Shown piece by piece: positions 53,711-61,895 of a DNA stretch of 64,000 nucleotides. The stretch spans positions 1-64,000 of the forward strand of contig PGYR01000011.1 in NCBI GenBank assembly GCA_002839765.1, written 5' to 3'. The DNA comes from Ignavibacteriae bacterium HGW-Ignavibacteriae-4. GTDB taxonomy: Bacteria > Bacteroidota > Ignavibacteria > Kapaibacteriales > UBA2268. Under the pieces are notes generated by a model. The model was not told where the DNA came from. It ran no database searches and saw nothing but the letters and a program-made list of their open reading frames with translations. Every line of letters begins with the position of its first letter. Position 1 is the first letter of the stretch. A program made the position numbers and the translations under genes.

Positions 53711-55048
53711 ATGTCACGTACAATAGCAGCATTGGCAACGGCTCCCGGTATAGCTGGGCTCAACGTAGTCCGTATTTCTGGTGAAAAAGCCATCTCCATA
53801 GCCGACAAGTGCTTTGTTGGTAAAAAAACATTAGCAGATGCCGCCTCGCACACTATCCAATATGGTAATTTCGTAAGTGATGACACACTTATAGATACCG
53901 TTACGGCTAGCATTTTCAAAGCCCCGAACTCCTATACGGGAGAGGACACAATTGAATTTGGTTGCCACGGTGGTAATATAGTTGCTGGGCAGATAGTAGA
54001 TGCTCTTTTGGCGGCTGGTGCAGTTATGCCCGAGCCGGGCGAGTTTACTCGGACTGCTTTTCTGAATGGAAAATTAGATCTAACACAAGTAGAAGCTGTG
54101 GCTGATATTATCCATTCTACTTCGGTGGCTGGTGCATTGACTTCAGCACGTCAACTAATAGGCGAATTCACTCAACGATTGAAAGACCTACGCCATGGAT
54201 TAATACGTACAGCAGGGCTTTTGGAACTAGAACTCGATTTTTCTGAAGAAGATATAGAACTAATAGACAATAGCGAAGTTCGTGCAAGATTAGTAGAATC
54301 ACAAATTTACTGCAATGATTTGGCAGATAAATTCCGTGCTTCGGAAGTGCTACGTTCCGGCTTCATAGTCGCTGTAGCCGGATTCCCTAATTCTGGTAAA
54401 TCTACTCTTTTCAATAAAATATTACAGAAAAACAGAGCAATCGTAAGTGAAATAGAAGGTACGACTCGCGATTATATAGAAGAAGATATATTGCTTGGTG
54501 ATATAAAAGTAAGACTAATAGATACTGCTGGGCTTCGCGAAACTGAAGATATAATCGAGATCGCTGGTATTAAGTTTGTGGAATCTGTACTCGAGCAATC
54601 AAATCTGGTACTAGTACTGAATGATGCGAGTAAGGGGTTCAAACAATCTGACGAGCTTTTTAGCTCTTTGAAGGAGAAATATCCTAACTCAGAGTTTTTG
54701 TTAGTGCAAAACAAAAGCGATTTGGTAGAGAGTAAAACAGAAGGTGTCTTTGTGTCAGCTAAAACAGGTGATGGAATAGACAAGGTGACTGACAAGATAA
54801 AGTCTGCCTCAAAGGGCAGTATAGACCGTTTGAACGATGTGCTTATAAATAAACGTCACGCCGATTTACTACGCCGCACTACTTCCGAAATACAGAGGGG
54901 AATTGACGCAATAGATGCTAATATGCAAAATGAGATAATTGCAATAGATATACGCAATGCTACAAATACTTTGGGTGAAATAACTGGTGACCGTTGGAAT
55001 GAAGAGGTTTTAGCAGAAATATTCTCGGGATTCTGTATAGGTAAATAA
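53711..55048 (+). CDS. mnmE: tRNA modification GTPase MnmE
   Basis: With MnmG, installs the 5-carboxymethylaminomethyl group on U34 of certain tRNAs. N-terminal formyl-THF-binding domain (TIAALATAPGIAGLNVVRIS, PGEFTRTAFLNGKLDLTQVE), helical domain with inserted G domain: P-loop GFPNSGKSTLFN near residue 221, IEGTTRDYIEE, DTAGLRET, and NKSD. The C-terminus EVLAEIFSGFCIGK contains the conserved Cys of the FCIGK motif. Full length at 445 residues. No strong ribosome site. It is divergent from the glycan operon. Confidence 0.97.
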   Translation: MSRTIAALATAPGIAGLNVVRISGEKAISIADKCFVGKKTLADAASHTIQYGNFVSDDTLIDTVTASIFKAPNSYTGEDTIEFGCHGGNIVAGQIVDALLAAGAVMPEPGEFTRTAFLNGKLDLTQVEAVADIIHSTSVAGALTSARQLIGEFTQRLKDLRHGLIRTAGLLELELDFSEEDIELIDNSEVRARLVESQIYCNDLADKFRASEVLRSGFIVAVAGFPNSGKSTLFNKILQKNRAIVSEIEGTTRDYIEEDILLGDIKVRLIDTAGLRETEDIIEIAGIKFVESVLEQSNLVLVLNDASKGFKQSDELFSSLKEKYPNSEFLLVQNKSDLVESKTEGVFVSAKTGDGIDKVTDKIKSASKGSIDRLNDVLINKRHADLLRRTTSEIQRGIDAIDANMQNEIIAIDIRNATNTLGEITGDRWNEEVLAEIFSGFCIGK

Positions 55049-55091
55049 TATATTTTTAAAAGTAAAAAGCAGAGATATACACCAAATTCTT

Positions 55092-55099
55092 TATATTTG
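55092..55099 (+). promoter_or_regulatory. Candidate -7 element before the isomerase gene
   Basis: TATATTTG fits TAnnTTTG, about 36 bases ahead of the isomerase start. CCAAAT and ATTTGG at 55082-55100 can pair and overlap it. No -33 TTTG at the right distance. Confidence 0.35.
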
Positions 55100-55135
55100 G
55101 GGTTTCGGAAAGTACTTTAGGAAAAAGAGGTTTTA

Positions 55136-56188
55136 GTGGAAATTAACAGAGATAGTATTAGCAAGTTTGACGAAGGGAATATGTTCGCTATTCTAGCGGA
55201 TTTTCATAATCAAGTCGAAATAGGTATAGATGCGGGTCAATCAATCGAAAAACGTAGTTATGATTTTGACAATATCGTAATATGTGGTATTGGTGGGTCA
55301 GCTATTTCGGGCGATATACTCCGTAGCTATTTGGAGCAAGTCGGCTACAAAAAGCAGATATTCGTTAATCGCGAATATACGCTGCCTAACTGGGTAAACG
55401 AAAAAACACTAATAGTTGCTAGCTCTTACTCTGGAAATACAGAAGAAACTCTACAAGCCTATAACGAAGCAATCAAAATCACTAAGAATATAATATGCTT
55501 CACAACTGGTGGCGAGCTTGAAAGCTTGGCAATCAGCAATGGACACCAAATAGTCAAAATGCAATCGGGAATGATGCCACGATGCGCCTTAGCTATGAGC
55601 TTTTTCTCAATTCTAACTGCTTTTTTACATTTGGATATAGTAAGCAAGAATATGTCAGAAGATATAGAACTTGCCATAAAAGACACTTACTATAACTTGA
55701 AAAAATCATCAAATCGACACAAAGAACTATCAAACAACGAAGCTATAAAACTAGCACTATTACTTAATGGTAAAAAGACAGTGCTTTACACAGGTAAAGT
55801 AATGGCTCCAATTGCAATGCGTTGGGCTGGACAATTACATGAAAACTCGAAAGTTCACGCCTTTTTCAACGTAATACCAGAGATGAATCACAATGAAATA
55901 AACTCATGGGATTACAAAGAAAACAATAAGGATTTCAGGATTATTCTACTGAAAGACATTACAGAAAACCCACGAGTACAAAAACGAATTAAAGTATTCA
56001 GCGAATTACTTCAAGACAAAGCTAATGTATATGGGTTTTCTTCGGATGCGGAATATCTGCTAACCCGTATGTTCGAGCTAATATACTTCGGTGATTGGGT
56101 TAGCTACTATCTTGCACTTATGCGTGGAGTGGATCCAACTCCAATCCCTACTATAACTAAGCTAAAAGAGTTAATGTCTGGGGAGTAA
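55136..56188 (+). CDS. Bifunctional phosphoglucose/phosphomannose isomerase
   Basis: A 350-residue SIS-fold isomerase interconverting glucose-6-P or mannose-6-P with fructose-6-P. First SIS domain: YDFDNIVICGIGGSAISGDI near residue 45, TLIVASSYSGNTEETLQAYN near 85. Second: KTVLYTGKVMAPIAMRWAGQ near 220, ENSKVHAFFNVIPEMNHNEI with the catalytic-base Glu and His region. It matches the archaeal/Bacteroidota bifunctional type rather than classical Pgi. The start is a GTG with AAAGAGG upstream. It can feed mannose or glucose into glycan precursors. Confidence 0.9.
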   Translation: MEINRDSISKFDEGNMFAILADFHNQVEIGIDAGQSIEKRSYDFDNIVICGIGGSAISGDILRSYLEQVGYKKQIFVNREYTLPNWVNEKTLIVASSYSGNTEETLQAYNEAIKITKNIICFTTGGELESLAISNGHQIVKMQSGMMPRCALAMSFFSILTAFLHLDIVSKNMSEDIELAIKDTYYNLKKSSNRHKELSNNEAIKLALLLNGKKTVLYTGKVMAPIAMRWAGQLHENSKVHAFFNVIPEMNHNEINSWDYKENNKDFRIILLKDITENPRVQKRIKVFSELLQDKANVYGFSSDAEYLLTRMFELIYFGDWVSYYLALMRGVDPTPIPTITKLKELMSGE

Positions 56189-56288
56189 TTTCGTCATTTG
56201 AGAATCAGGACTCAAAAGGTGGGTGACTGTTTCTACAAATCTGAATCATTATTCACCGGATTCTTCTATCTTGAAATCAAAATAAATT

Positions 56289-56322
56289 GTATTGCCGTTG
56301 GCTTTAAGCCAACGGATAAAAG
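56289..56322 (+). repeat. Family B hairpin repeat, copy 2
   Basis: Begins GTATTGCCGTTGGCTTTAAG; the arms CCGTTGGCTT and AAGCCAACGG are perfectly complementary with one base between. Matches the inverted copy at 44421-44454. It lies in the gene-poor stretch 56189-56557 between two convergent genes, which also carries a small AGGACT/AGTCCT hairpin near 56340. Confidence 0.65.
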
Positions 56323-56380
56323 ACTTTCATAAACCTACGAGGACTTTAGTCCTATTAATATTGGACTGCTCCTTAGTTCT

Positions 56381-56418
56381 CCTGGACTCTTCGGATGCTT
56401 CGCATCCTCTGAGTGACG
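56381..56418 (+). repeat. Family A hairpin repeat, copy 3
   Basis: CCTGGACTCTTC, then a hairpin with arms GGATGC and GCATCC around TTC (56393-56407), then TCTGAGTGACG. The flanks match the copy at 44464-44503 while the stem is different in sequence but still perfectly paired. Confidence 0.65.
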
Positions 56419-56514
56419 TGATTACAAAGAGTTTTAAGAATTTTAGGACTTATGAAATATGTCTCTATAATTCTGAGAATTCTTAAATCCGTTAAATCCA
56501 GAATCTACTTAAAA

Positions 56515-56550
56515 GAGACAGCTACGTCTTTACTATCCTCGCTGTGACAG
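56515..56550 (+). repeat. Family C repeat, copy 2
   Basis: Begins GAGACAGCTACGTCTTTACT and ends ATCCTCGCTGTGACAG, matching 44585-44620. It ends seven bases before the stop of the minus-strand cyclotransferase gene. Confidence 0.65.
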
Positions 56551-56557
56551 ATCTATA

Positions 56558-57391
56558 TCAATCACCCAGCTTCACCTTGAATAGCTTAGGCCATAGCTTG
56601 CCTGTTAGGAAAAATACTTTCTCTGATTCATCATAAGCGATGCCATTGAGTACGTCTATTGCAGGATTGTAACTAACTCGATCGTATAGCTCGGCAAGGT
56701 TATATGCGGCTACTATGTTACCAGTTGTCACATCTATTTTCACTATATCTGCTCTACGCCAAAGGTTAGCATAAAGGAATCCATCAGCAAACTCTAACTC
56801 ATTCAGATATTCGACCTTGTTACCATTCATCGATACATTTATAGTCTTTTCTATTACGAAAGTTTCGGGGTCAATAATTTTGATAACGGAGCTACCATCG
56901 GTCATGTATATTTTGCCGTCATGATACTCTATCCCCCAACCTTCACCCATATAGTTGAATTCTTTTTCTAGCTCGAAAGTCTTTTTGTTGAATACAAAGC
57001 ATTTACCAGCGGTGTAAGTAATCATATATATTTTATCACCTACTTCGCATATTCCCTCGGAGAATATATAGTCTGGCATCTGATGCGTTTGTGCTATCGG
57101 CTGACCGGGTATGTATCGTACTAATCTCGATTGTCCTCGCATTCCTCCACTTTCGTACATCATCCCTTTTCTAATGAATAACCCTTGAGTGAACAGAGTA
57201 CTATCATGTGGGTACTCATTGATTATCTTGTAACCGGGGTATTTGACAACTGTTTGGTTTTGCCCCTGTGGTTTGTCTTTGGTGGAGTCATCTTGTGACG
57301 ACTTTCCATCACCACAAGCAAACCCCATAAACATTAGTAATGGTAACATCAGCGTTGTGCTGAGTATTCTATGCAATGAATTTATGCCCAT
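56558..57391 (-). CDS. Glutaminyl-peptide cyclotransferase lipoprotein
   Basis: A 277-residue enzyme that turns an N-terminal Gln of exported proteins into pyroglutamate. A lipoprotein signal comes first (LPLLMFMGFAC lipobox), then a charged linker. The five-blade propeller of bacterial/plant-type glutamine cyclotransferase follows: YPHDSTLFTQGLFIRKGMMY, YESGGMRGQSRLVRY, GWGIEYHDGKIYMTDGSS, EYLNELEFADGFLYANLW and NGIAYDESEKVFFLTGKLWP. All these are family signatures. It overlaps the 3' end of the dehydrogenase gene by 23 bases. Several exported proteins of this window carry Gln at the mature N-terminus and are likely substrates. Confidence 0.92.
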   Translation of the reverse strand: MGINSLHRILSTTLMLPLLMFMGFACGDGKSSQDDSTKDKPQGQNQTVVKYPGYKIINEYPHDSTLFTQGLFIRKGMMYESGGMRGQSRLVRYIPGQPIAQTHQMPDYIFSEGICEVGDKIYMITYTAGKCFVFNKKTFELEKEFNYMGEGWGIEYHDGKIYMTDGSSVIKIIDPETFVIEKTINVSMNGNKVEYLNELEFADGFLYANLWRRADIVKIDVTTGNIVAAYNLAELYDRVSYNPAIDVLNGIAYDESEKVFFLTGKLWPKLFKVKLGD

Positions 57392-58541
57392 TGTCTTTCA
57401 TCTTCTTTAGTAGGTAATTAGTGCGGTATCTGTCCTCACCATAACTGTTTTGTAGGTCTTCTAGTATATTGACCACGTAATCTAATCCGAGCTCATCAGC
57501 CCATGCTAATAGCCCTTTTGGATAGTTCACACCTTTCGTCATTGCTAACTCTACGTCTTCTGGACTTGCCACGTTCATGTGGACTGCATCTGCCGCTTCG
57601 TTGATTAGCATTGCCAGAATTCTTTCGAAAATCTGTTTACCAAGTATTGCGTTCTTCGTTGGCTCGGTATTAGTCGCTCCTTCTCGATAATCGTAGAATC
57701 CACGTTTGGCTTTTCTCCCCAAAAATCCAGCTTCTACCAAACGTTTTTGGCAAAGTGCTGGCTTGAACCTTGGGTCATAGTAAAACTGCTCGAATACAGT
57801 TTCAGTAACCGCATAGTTCACATCGTGACCGATATAGTCAGTCAGTTCAAACGGTCCCATTCGGAAGCCACCAATCTCTTTCATTGCCCAATCTATAGTT
57901 GGTATATCAGCGATTCCTTCTTCGTAGATTCGCATAGCTTCACCGTAGAATGGACGAGCAACACGGTTGACTATAAAGCCCGGTGTATCCTTTGCTAATA
58001 CAGTGATTTTCTTCCATCCGTCTATCAAATCGCGAGAAGCTTTTGTTACTTCTACTGAAGTGATGAACGACGGTATAATCTCTACTAATGGCATCAAAGG
58101 TGCAGGATTGAAGAAGTGAATACCGATGAAATTCTCTGGATTCTCCAAAGCACCAGCTATAGATGCTATAGAAAGCGACGAAGTATTGGATGCCAATATA
58201 GTTCCGTCAGCCGTCAATTTCTCCAAGTCTTGGAACACTTTTTTCTTTATTTCTAGATTCTCGACTATGGCTTCTATCACTAGGTTGCAATCCTTAGCCG
58301 CTTCCAATGTATACGAGAAAGTGATATTGCCAAGAATAGCCGTTTTCTTTTCTTCTGTTATTCTTTCTTTTTCTACTAATCGAGTTAGTATTGATTCGAG
58401 TGATGATTTGGCATTAGTGAGTGCTGCTTCGTTCACATCATAAAGCACAACCCTATGACCGAAAGTAGCTGCTATCTGAGCAATTCCTTGCCCCATAGTA
58501 CCTGAACCAATCACACCGATTATTGAATTATTATTTAGCAT
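57369..58541 (-). CDS. 3-hydroxyacyl-CoA dehydrogenase (PaaH/Hbd type)
   Basis: A 390-residue NAD-dependent enzyme that oxidises 3-hydroxyacyl-CoA. The Rossmann loop is IGVIGSGTMGQGIAQIAATF at the N-terminus; ASNTSSLSIASIAGALENPE and GIHFFNPAPLMPLVEIIPS hold the catalytic Ser/His/Glu region; KDTPGFIVNRVARPFYGEAM and a C-terminal dimer domain follow. It belongs with the PaaG-like enzyme two genes upstream in beta-oxidation-like or phenylacetate degradation; the other Paa genes are not in the window. Its start directly abuts the stop of the upstream unknown gene. Confidence 0.95.
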   Translation of the reverse strand: MLNNNSIIGVIGSGTMGQGIAQIAATFGHRVVLYDVNEAALTNAKSSLESILTRLVEKERITEEKKTAILGNITFSYTLEAAKDCNLVIEAIVENLEIKKKVFQDLEKLTADGTILASNTSSLSIASIAGALENPENFIGIHFFNPAPLMPLVEIIPSFITSVEVTKASRDLIDGWKKITVLAKDTPGFIVNRVARPFYGEAMRIYEEGIADIPTIDWAMKEIGGFRMGPFELTDYIGHDVNYAVTETVFEQFYYDPRFKPALCQKRLVEAGFLGRKAKRGFYDYREGATNTEPTKNAILGKQIFERILAMLINEAADAVHMNVASPEDVELAMTKGVNYPKGLLAWADELGLDYVVNILEDLQNSYGEDRYRTNYLLKKMKDNGHKFIA

Positions 58542-59453
58542 TTATTTCTCATTGTTTTTTATTTCGTTCAACTCACTATCAAGATAATAAGACTGAGTCA
58601 CTTCTGAAATTAATTTTTTGCTCTCATCATCACAGTTAATTTCAAACTCTTTTCCAACTCTATCTATTTGATTTAAGTTGATATTTGATGTAATAATATT
58701 TTTAAATCCGCAATCAGCATTTAATTCAGCAACTTTTAGACTATTTAATTTTGTCCCATCATTCGAGTATAAATTAATAAAATATGAATCATTAAATCCA
58801 CCGGCTCCACCTATTACTTTATATATGATACATTTTAAGTCATTATTTGTATTAAAACGGTAAACCGCATAGTATTTAAAGTGCGTGAAGTCTTCTTCAT
58901 TTCCCATTAAATTCATATCAATTTCAATAAATTCCTTTATAGAATTAGAATCTAATACCTTAGGATTTGAGGGTAATGAATTTGTCCTCAAAATGGTTTC
59001 ATCAAATGAAATAGGTAATTTAACTACTTCAAATTTCTGTAAGAAATCATTAAATCGATTAACTTTGTTTTTACTTTCATCTATATCAGGATTAAATCTG
59101 ATATACGTTATTGTATCATTAAATTTATACTTCTCAAGAACTAAATTATGACTGAATCCTGATAATATCATCGTATCTTTTGAATGATGAACTATATCTA
59201 TTCTCTCAAGAACTTCACTCAAATTAAGTGATAATCCACCATCGCAAGTACAAAATTTACCCTTATCCAAAGTATCCAAATTATTAAATAAAGTTACTAC
59301 TGAATCTGACTCTAATATTATCCTTGGATAATTGAGCCGTTGTATATTGTCTTCACTTATTCTCCATTCACCTACGATGTCTTTGTTCTGAATACTAAAG
59401 GCAACGCTGGTTAATAGGAAAATACCAATTAATATGATTCTGATAGATTTCAT
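58542..59453 (-). CDS. Secreted protein, unknown
   Basis: A 303-residue protein with a signal peptide (SIRIILIGIFLLTSVAFS). Residues about 25-115 are reminiscent of a lipocalin-like domain (DIVGEWRISEDNIQRLNY, then ILESDSVVTLFNN and DTMILSG). The rest is beta-rich with no family that I recognise (FKYYAVYRFNTNNDLKCIIY). It sits 14 bases after pepA and abuts the dehydrogenase gene within the same operon, though nothing in it suggests a metabolic role. Confidence 0.72.
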   Translation of the reverse strand: MKSIRIILIGIFLLTSVAFSIQNKDIVGEWRISEDNIQRLNYPRIILESDSVVTLFNNLDTLDKGKFCTCDGGLSLNLSEVLERIDIVHHSKDTMILSGFSHNLVLEKYKFNDTITYIRFNPDIDESKNKVNRFNDFLQKFEVVKLPISFDETILRTNSLPSNPKVLDSNSIKEFIEIDMNLMGNEEDFTHFKYYAVYRFNTNNDLKCIIYKVIGGAGGFNDSYFINLYSNDGTKLNSLKVAELNADCGFKNIITSNINLNQIDRVGKEFEINCDDESKKLISEVTQSYYLDSELNEIKNNEK

Positions 59454-59467
59454 TTAACTATGATTAC

Positions 59468-60919
59468 TTACTTACCCGCTTTACTCTTAATGAAATTATA
59501 AAGCAAACGTACACCAACACCTGAACCGCCTTTTAATCTGTAGCTACTTGGGAAATCCAAGAAAGCTGGACCAGCTATATCCAAGTGAATGTATGGATAA
59601 TCTGTGAATCTCTCTAAGAATTTACCAGCCGTGATAGCTCCTGCTTCGCGTCCACCAATATTTTTCATATCAGCGATGTCAGATTTTAGCATTTCCGAAT
59701 AGTCATCCCAGAATGGGAATCTAGCTATACGCTCAAATACTTCATAGCTAGAATCAGAAAGCGATTCGAATTCTTTATCATCCGCAGTACCCATAGCTAC
59801 TACACCATTAGCTCCAATAGCCACAGCAGCAGCACCAGTCAATGTAGCCAAATCAACTACTAATTCTGGTTTGTATCGTTTAGCATAGTGAAGTGCATCA
59901 GCCAATATCATACGTCCTTCAGCATCGGTATTAAGAACCTCAACTGTCAGACCACTCATCATCTTGATAACATCACCGGGTGTGTATGCCAAACCGTCTG
60001 GTCTGTTCTCTGTTGCTGGGACAAGTCCAATTACGTGAACTGGCAACTTGTTCTCGGCAATAGTAGCCATAGCTCCTATCACAGCTGCTGCACCGCCCAT
60101 ATCCGCTTTCATCGAGTCCATAGACCCTTTTGTTGGCTTCAAGCTAAGTCCACCAGTATCATACACAACACCTTTACCAACTAATACGATTGGCTTTTTG
60201 TTAACTGCTTTTGCTGGCTTCCATTCCATAATGTTGAATGTTGGAGGATTCGGAGTACCCAAATTCACTGCCAATAGTCCGCCCATACCAAGCTTTTCGA
60301 TTTCTTTTTTGTTCAATACTTTAAGTGTGAATCCAGATTTCTTGCTAATTCTCTTGATTTCATTGCTTAGCTCTTCCGCTGTAAGGTATGATAATGGCTC
60401 GTTTACTAGAGTTCTTGCTTCGTAAACATTAGCTACTATTGATACTAATTCATCAAGATTTGCTTTAGTAATAGTGTCATCTAACACATATAGATTTTTT
60501 AGTGTGTAAGCTCTCTTAGCAGCATCTTCGAAATATTTTAGGAATTGATAATTAGAAAGAGCAAAACCCTCTATATACGCCATTAGATAAGTAGTAGAGC
60601 CAGTCAAATCGCTAACTGTAACCGCTGTTTCTTTCACGCAATTCAACGAGTTTGAAGTGCAAAATGCTTGCTTACGAGCTTCTTCTAAGTTAAGATATTC
60701 TTCTTTTTTGTCAGCTTTTTTCTCAACTACTATAGTGCCAGTCGCTTTGTTGATAATAGCTGATTTATTTTCTGCTTTGAATTGCTTTGTAACGTAGTCC
60801 AATTCATCTTTTGACAATCCCGTAGTTTTCAAATCTGCAGCCGAATTTACTATGTAAACTACGCTTGCTTTTGCGTTAATTGCCTTTACTTTACTAATCT
60901 TTAATTTCATTTCACTCAT
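59468..60919 (-). CDS. pepA: Leucyl aminopeptidase (M17)
   Basis: A 483-residue cytosolic zinc/manganese aminopeptidase. The catalytic C-terminal domain shows VLVGKGVVYDTGGLSLKP (metal-binding Lys and Asp), MDSMKADMGGAAAVIGAM, VNTDAEGRMILADALHYAKR equivalent (the M17 signature NTDAEGR) and GLVPATENRPDG. The N-terminal domain is divergent, as usual. Four bases separate it from the PaaG-like gene upstream. Confidence 0.96.
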   Translation of the reverse strand: MSEMKLKISKVKAINAKASVVYIVNSAADLKTTGLSKDELDYVTKQFKAENKSAIINKATGTIVVEKKADKKEEYLNLEEARKQAFCTSNSLNCVKETAVTVSDLTGSTTYLMAYIEGFALSNYQFLKYFEDAAKRAYTLKNLYVLDDTITKANLDELVSIVANVYEARTLVNEPLSYLTAEELSNEIKRISKKSGFTLKVLNKKEIEKLGMGGLLAVNLGTPNPPTFNIMEWKPAKAVNKKPIVLVGKGVVYDTGGLSLKPTKGSMDSMKADMGGAAAVIGAMATIAENKLPVHVIGLVPATENRPDGLAYTPGDVIKMMSGLTVEVLNTDAEGRMILADALHYAKRYKPELVVDLATLTGAAAVAIGANGVVAMGTADDKEFESLSDSSYEVFERIARFPFWDDYSEMLKSDIADMKNIGGREAGAITAGKFLERFTDYPYIHLDIAGPAFLDFPSSYRLKGGSGVGVRLLYNFIKSKAGK

Positions 60920-60923
60920 CTTA

Positions 60924-61700
60924 TTATTTCCCTTTAAATATTGGTTGTCTTTTTTCTAAAAATGCAGCTACACCTTCATTGTAATCGTAGGATTCGCTAG
61001 CCATTTTTTGTAATTTTTTTTCTGTGTCTAACTGTTCGTCAAACGTATTTTCTAGTGATTTGTTCAGAGCTCTTTTCGTTAGTCCCAATCCCTTAGTTGG
61101 CATTTGTGCTAATCTGTTAGCTAGAGCAGTAGCCGAGTTCATCAGCTCATCAGCTGGCACTACATCGTAAATTAACCCAAGCTCTTTGGCTCTCTCTGCA
61201 GTTACCTTATCGCCGGTCATCATCAGAGCAGCTGCGTTTTGCATACCAATCATACGAGGCAAATAGAAAGTTCCACCGCTATCTGGTATCAAGCCAATCT
61301 GCGCGAATGACTGTATAAATTTAGCCGAATCTGCAGCCAAAGTAATATCACAAGCGAACGCAATATTAGCACCAGCACCAGCCGCCACACCGTTCACAGA
61401 ACATACTATCGGCTTTTCGATAGAGCGAAGCAACTTCACGATTGGGTTGTATTGCTTTTCGATGATATCCTCTATCTCGTAAGCACCATCGCCCACCGCT
61501 TCGGATAGGTCTTGTCCAGCACAAAAACCACGCCCCTCACCAGTAAGCAGCACCGCACGAACATCATCATTCGATTCGCATTGCCCCAGAGCATCGATTA
61601 ATTCGAGAGACATCTGGCGGTTAAAACTATTGAGTTTATCGGGTCTGTTGAGTGTGATATGTGCCACACCACTCTCAATTTTAAATATAATATTATCCAT
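60924..61700 (-). CDS. Enoyl-CoA hydratase/isomerase (PaaG-like)
   Basis: A 258-residue crotonase-fold enzyme. Seen: AHITLNRPDKLNSFNRQMS, the oxyanion region GRGFCAGQDLSE, NGVAAGAGANIAFACDITLA (second oxyanion loop), and AQIGLIPDSGGTFYLPRMIG. FCAGQDL and SGGT are typical of PaaG (epoxyphenylacetyl-CoA isomerase) rather than plain enoyl-CoA hydratase. With the PaaH-like enzyme downstream it may serve phenylacetate or fatty acid breakdown. First gene of a five-gene operon with a likely promoter just upstream. Confidence 0.93.
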   Translation of the reverse strand: MDNIIFKIESGVAHITLNRPDKLNSFNRQMSLELIDALGQCESNDDVRAVLLTGEGRGFCAGQDLSEAVGDGAYEIEDIIEKQYNPIVKLLRSIEKPIVCSVNGVAAGAGANIAFACDITLAADSAKFIQSFAQIGLIPDSGGTFYLPRMIGMQNAAALMMTGDKVTAERAKELGLIYDVVPADELMNSATALANRLAQMPTKGLGLTKRALNKSLENTFDEQLDTEKKLQKMASESYDYNEGVAAFLEKRQPIFKGK

Positions 61701-61735
61701 AATCTTTTTTGAAGTTGTTAGTTAAATAACAATTA

Positions 61736-61743
61736 CAAATATA
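61736..61743 (-). promoter_or_regulatory. Candidate -7 element of the paaG-like operon
   Basis: TATATTTG on the minus strand, about 36 bases before the PaaG-like start. Fits TAnnTTTG; no clear -33. Confidence 0.35.
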
Positions 61744-61855
61744 CGGAAAAGGGATTAGAATGTAAGAGGGGGGGATATTAATAAAATTAAGTACCTATAA
61801 GTAGGCATTTTTCAAAATAGGAGGATGAAAGTTTTAGAAGAAAGTAAAATTGTAT

Positions 61856-61863
61856 TATATTTG
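61856..61863 (+). promoter_or_regulatory. Candidate -7 element of the VWA-OmpA gene
   Basis: TATATTTG on the plus strand, 33 bases before the start of the VWA-OmpA gene; ATTG lies only a few bases upstream of it, too close for a -33 box. Confidence 0.35.
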
Positions 61864-61895
61864 ACATATAGATATTTTTCAATTCTGAGGACAAT

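Noticed and set aside
56292-56486. 64-codon plus-strand frame near 56.4 kb
   Set aside because: It is made entirely of intergenic repeats and its protein has no recognisable features.
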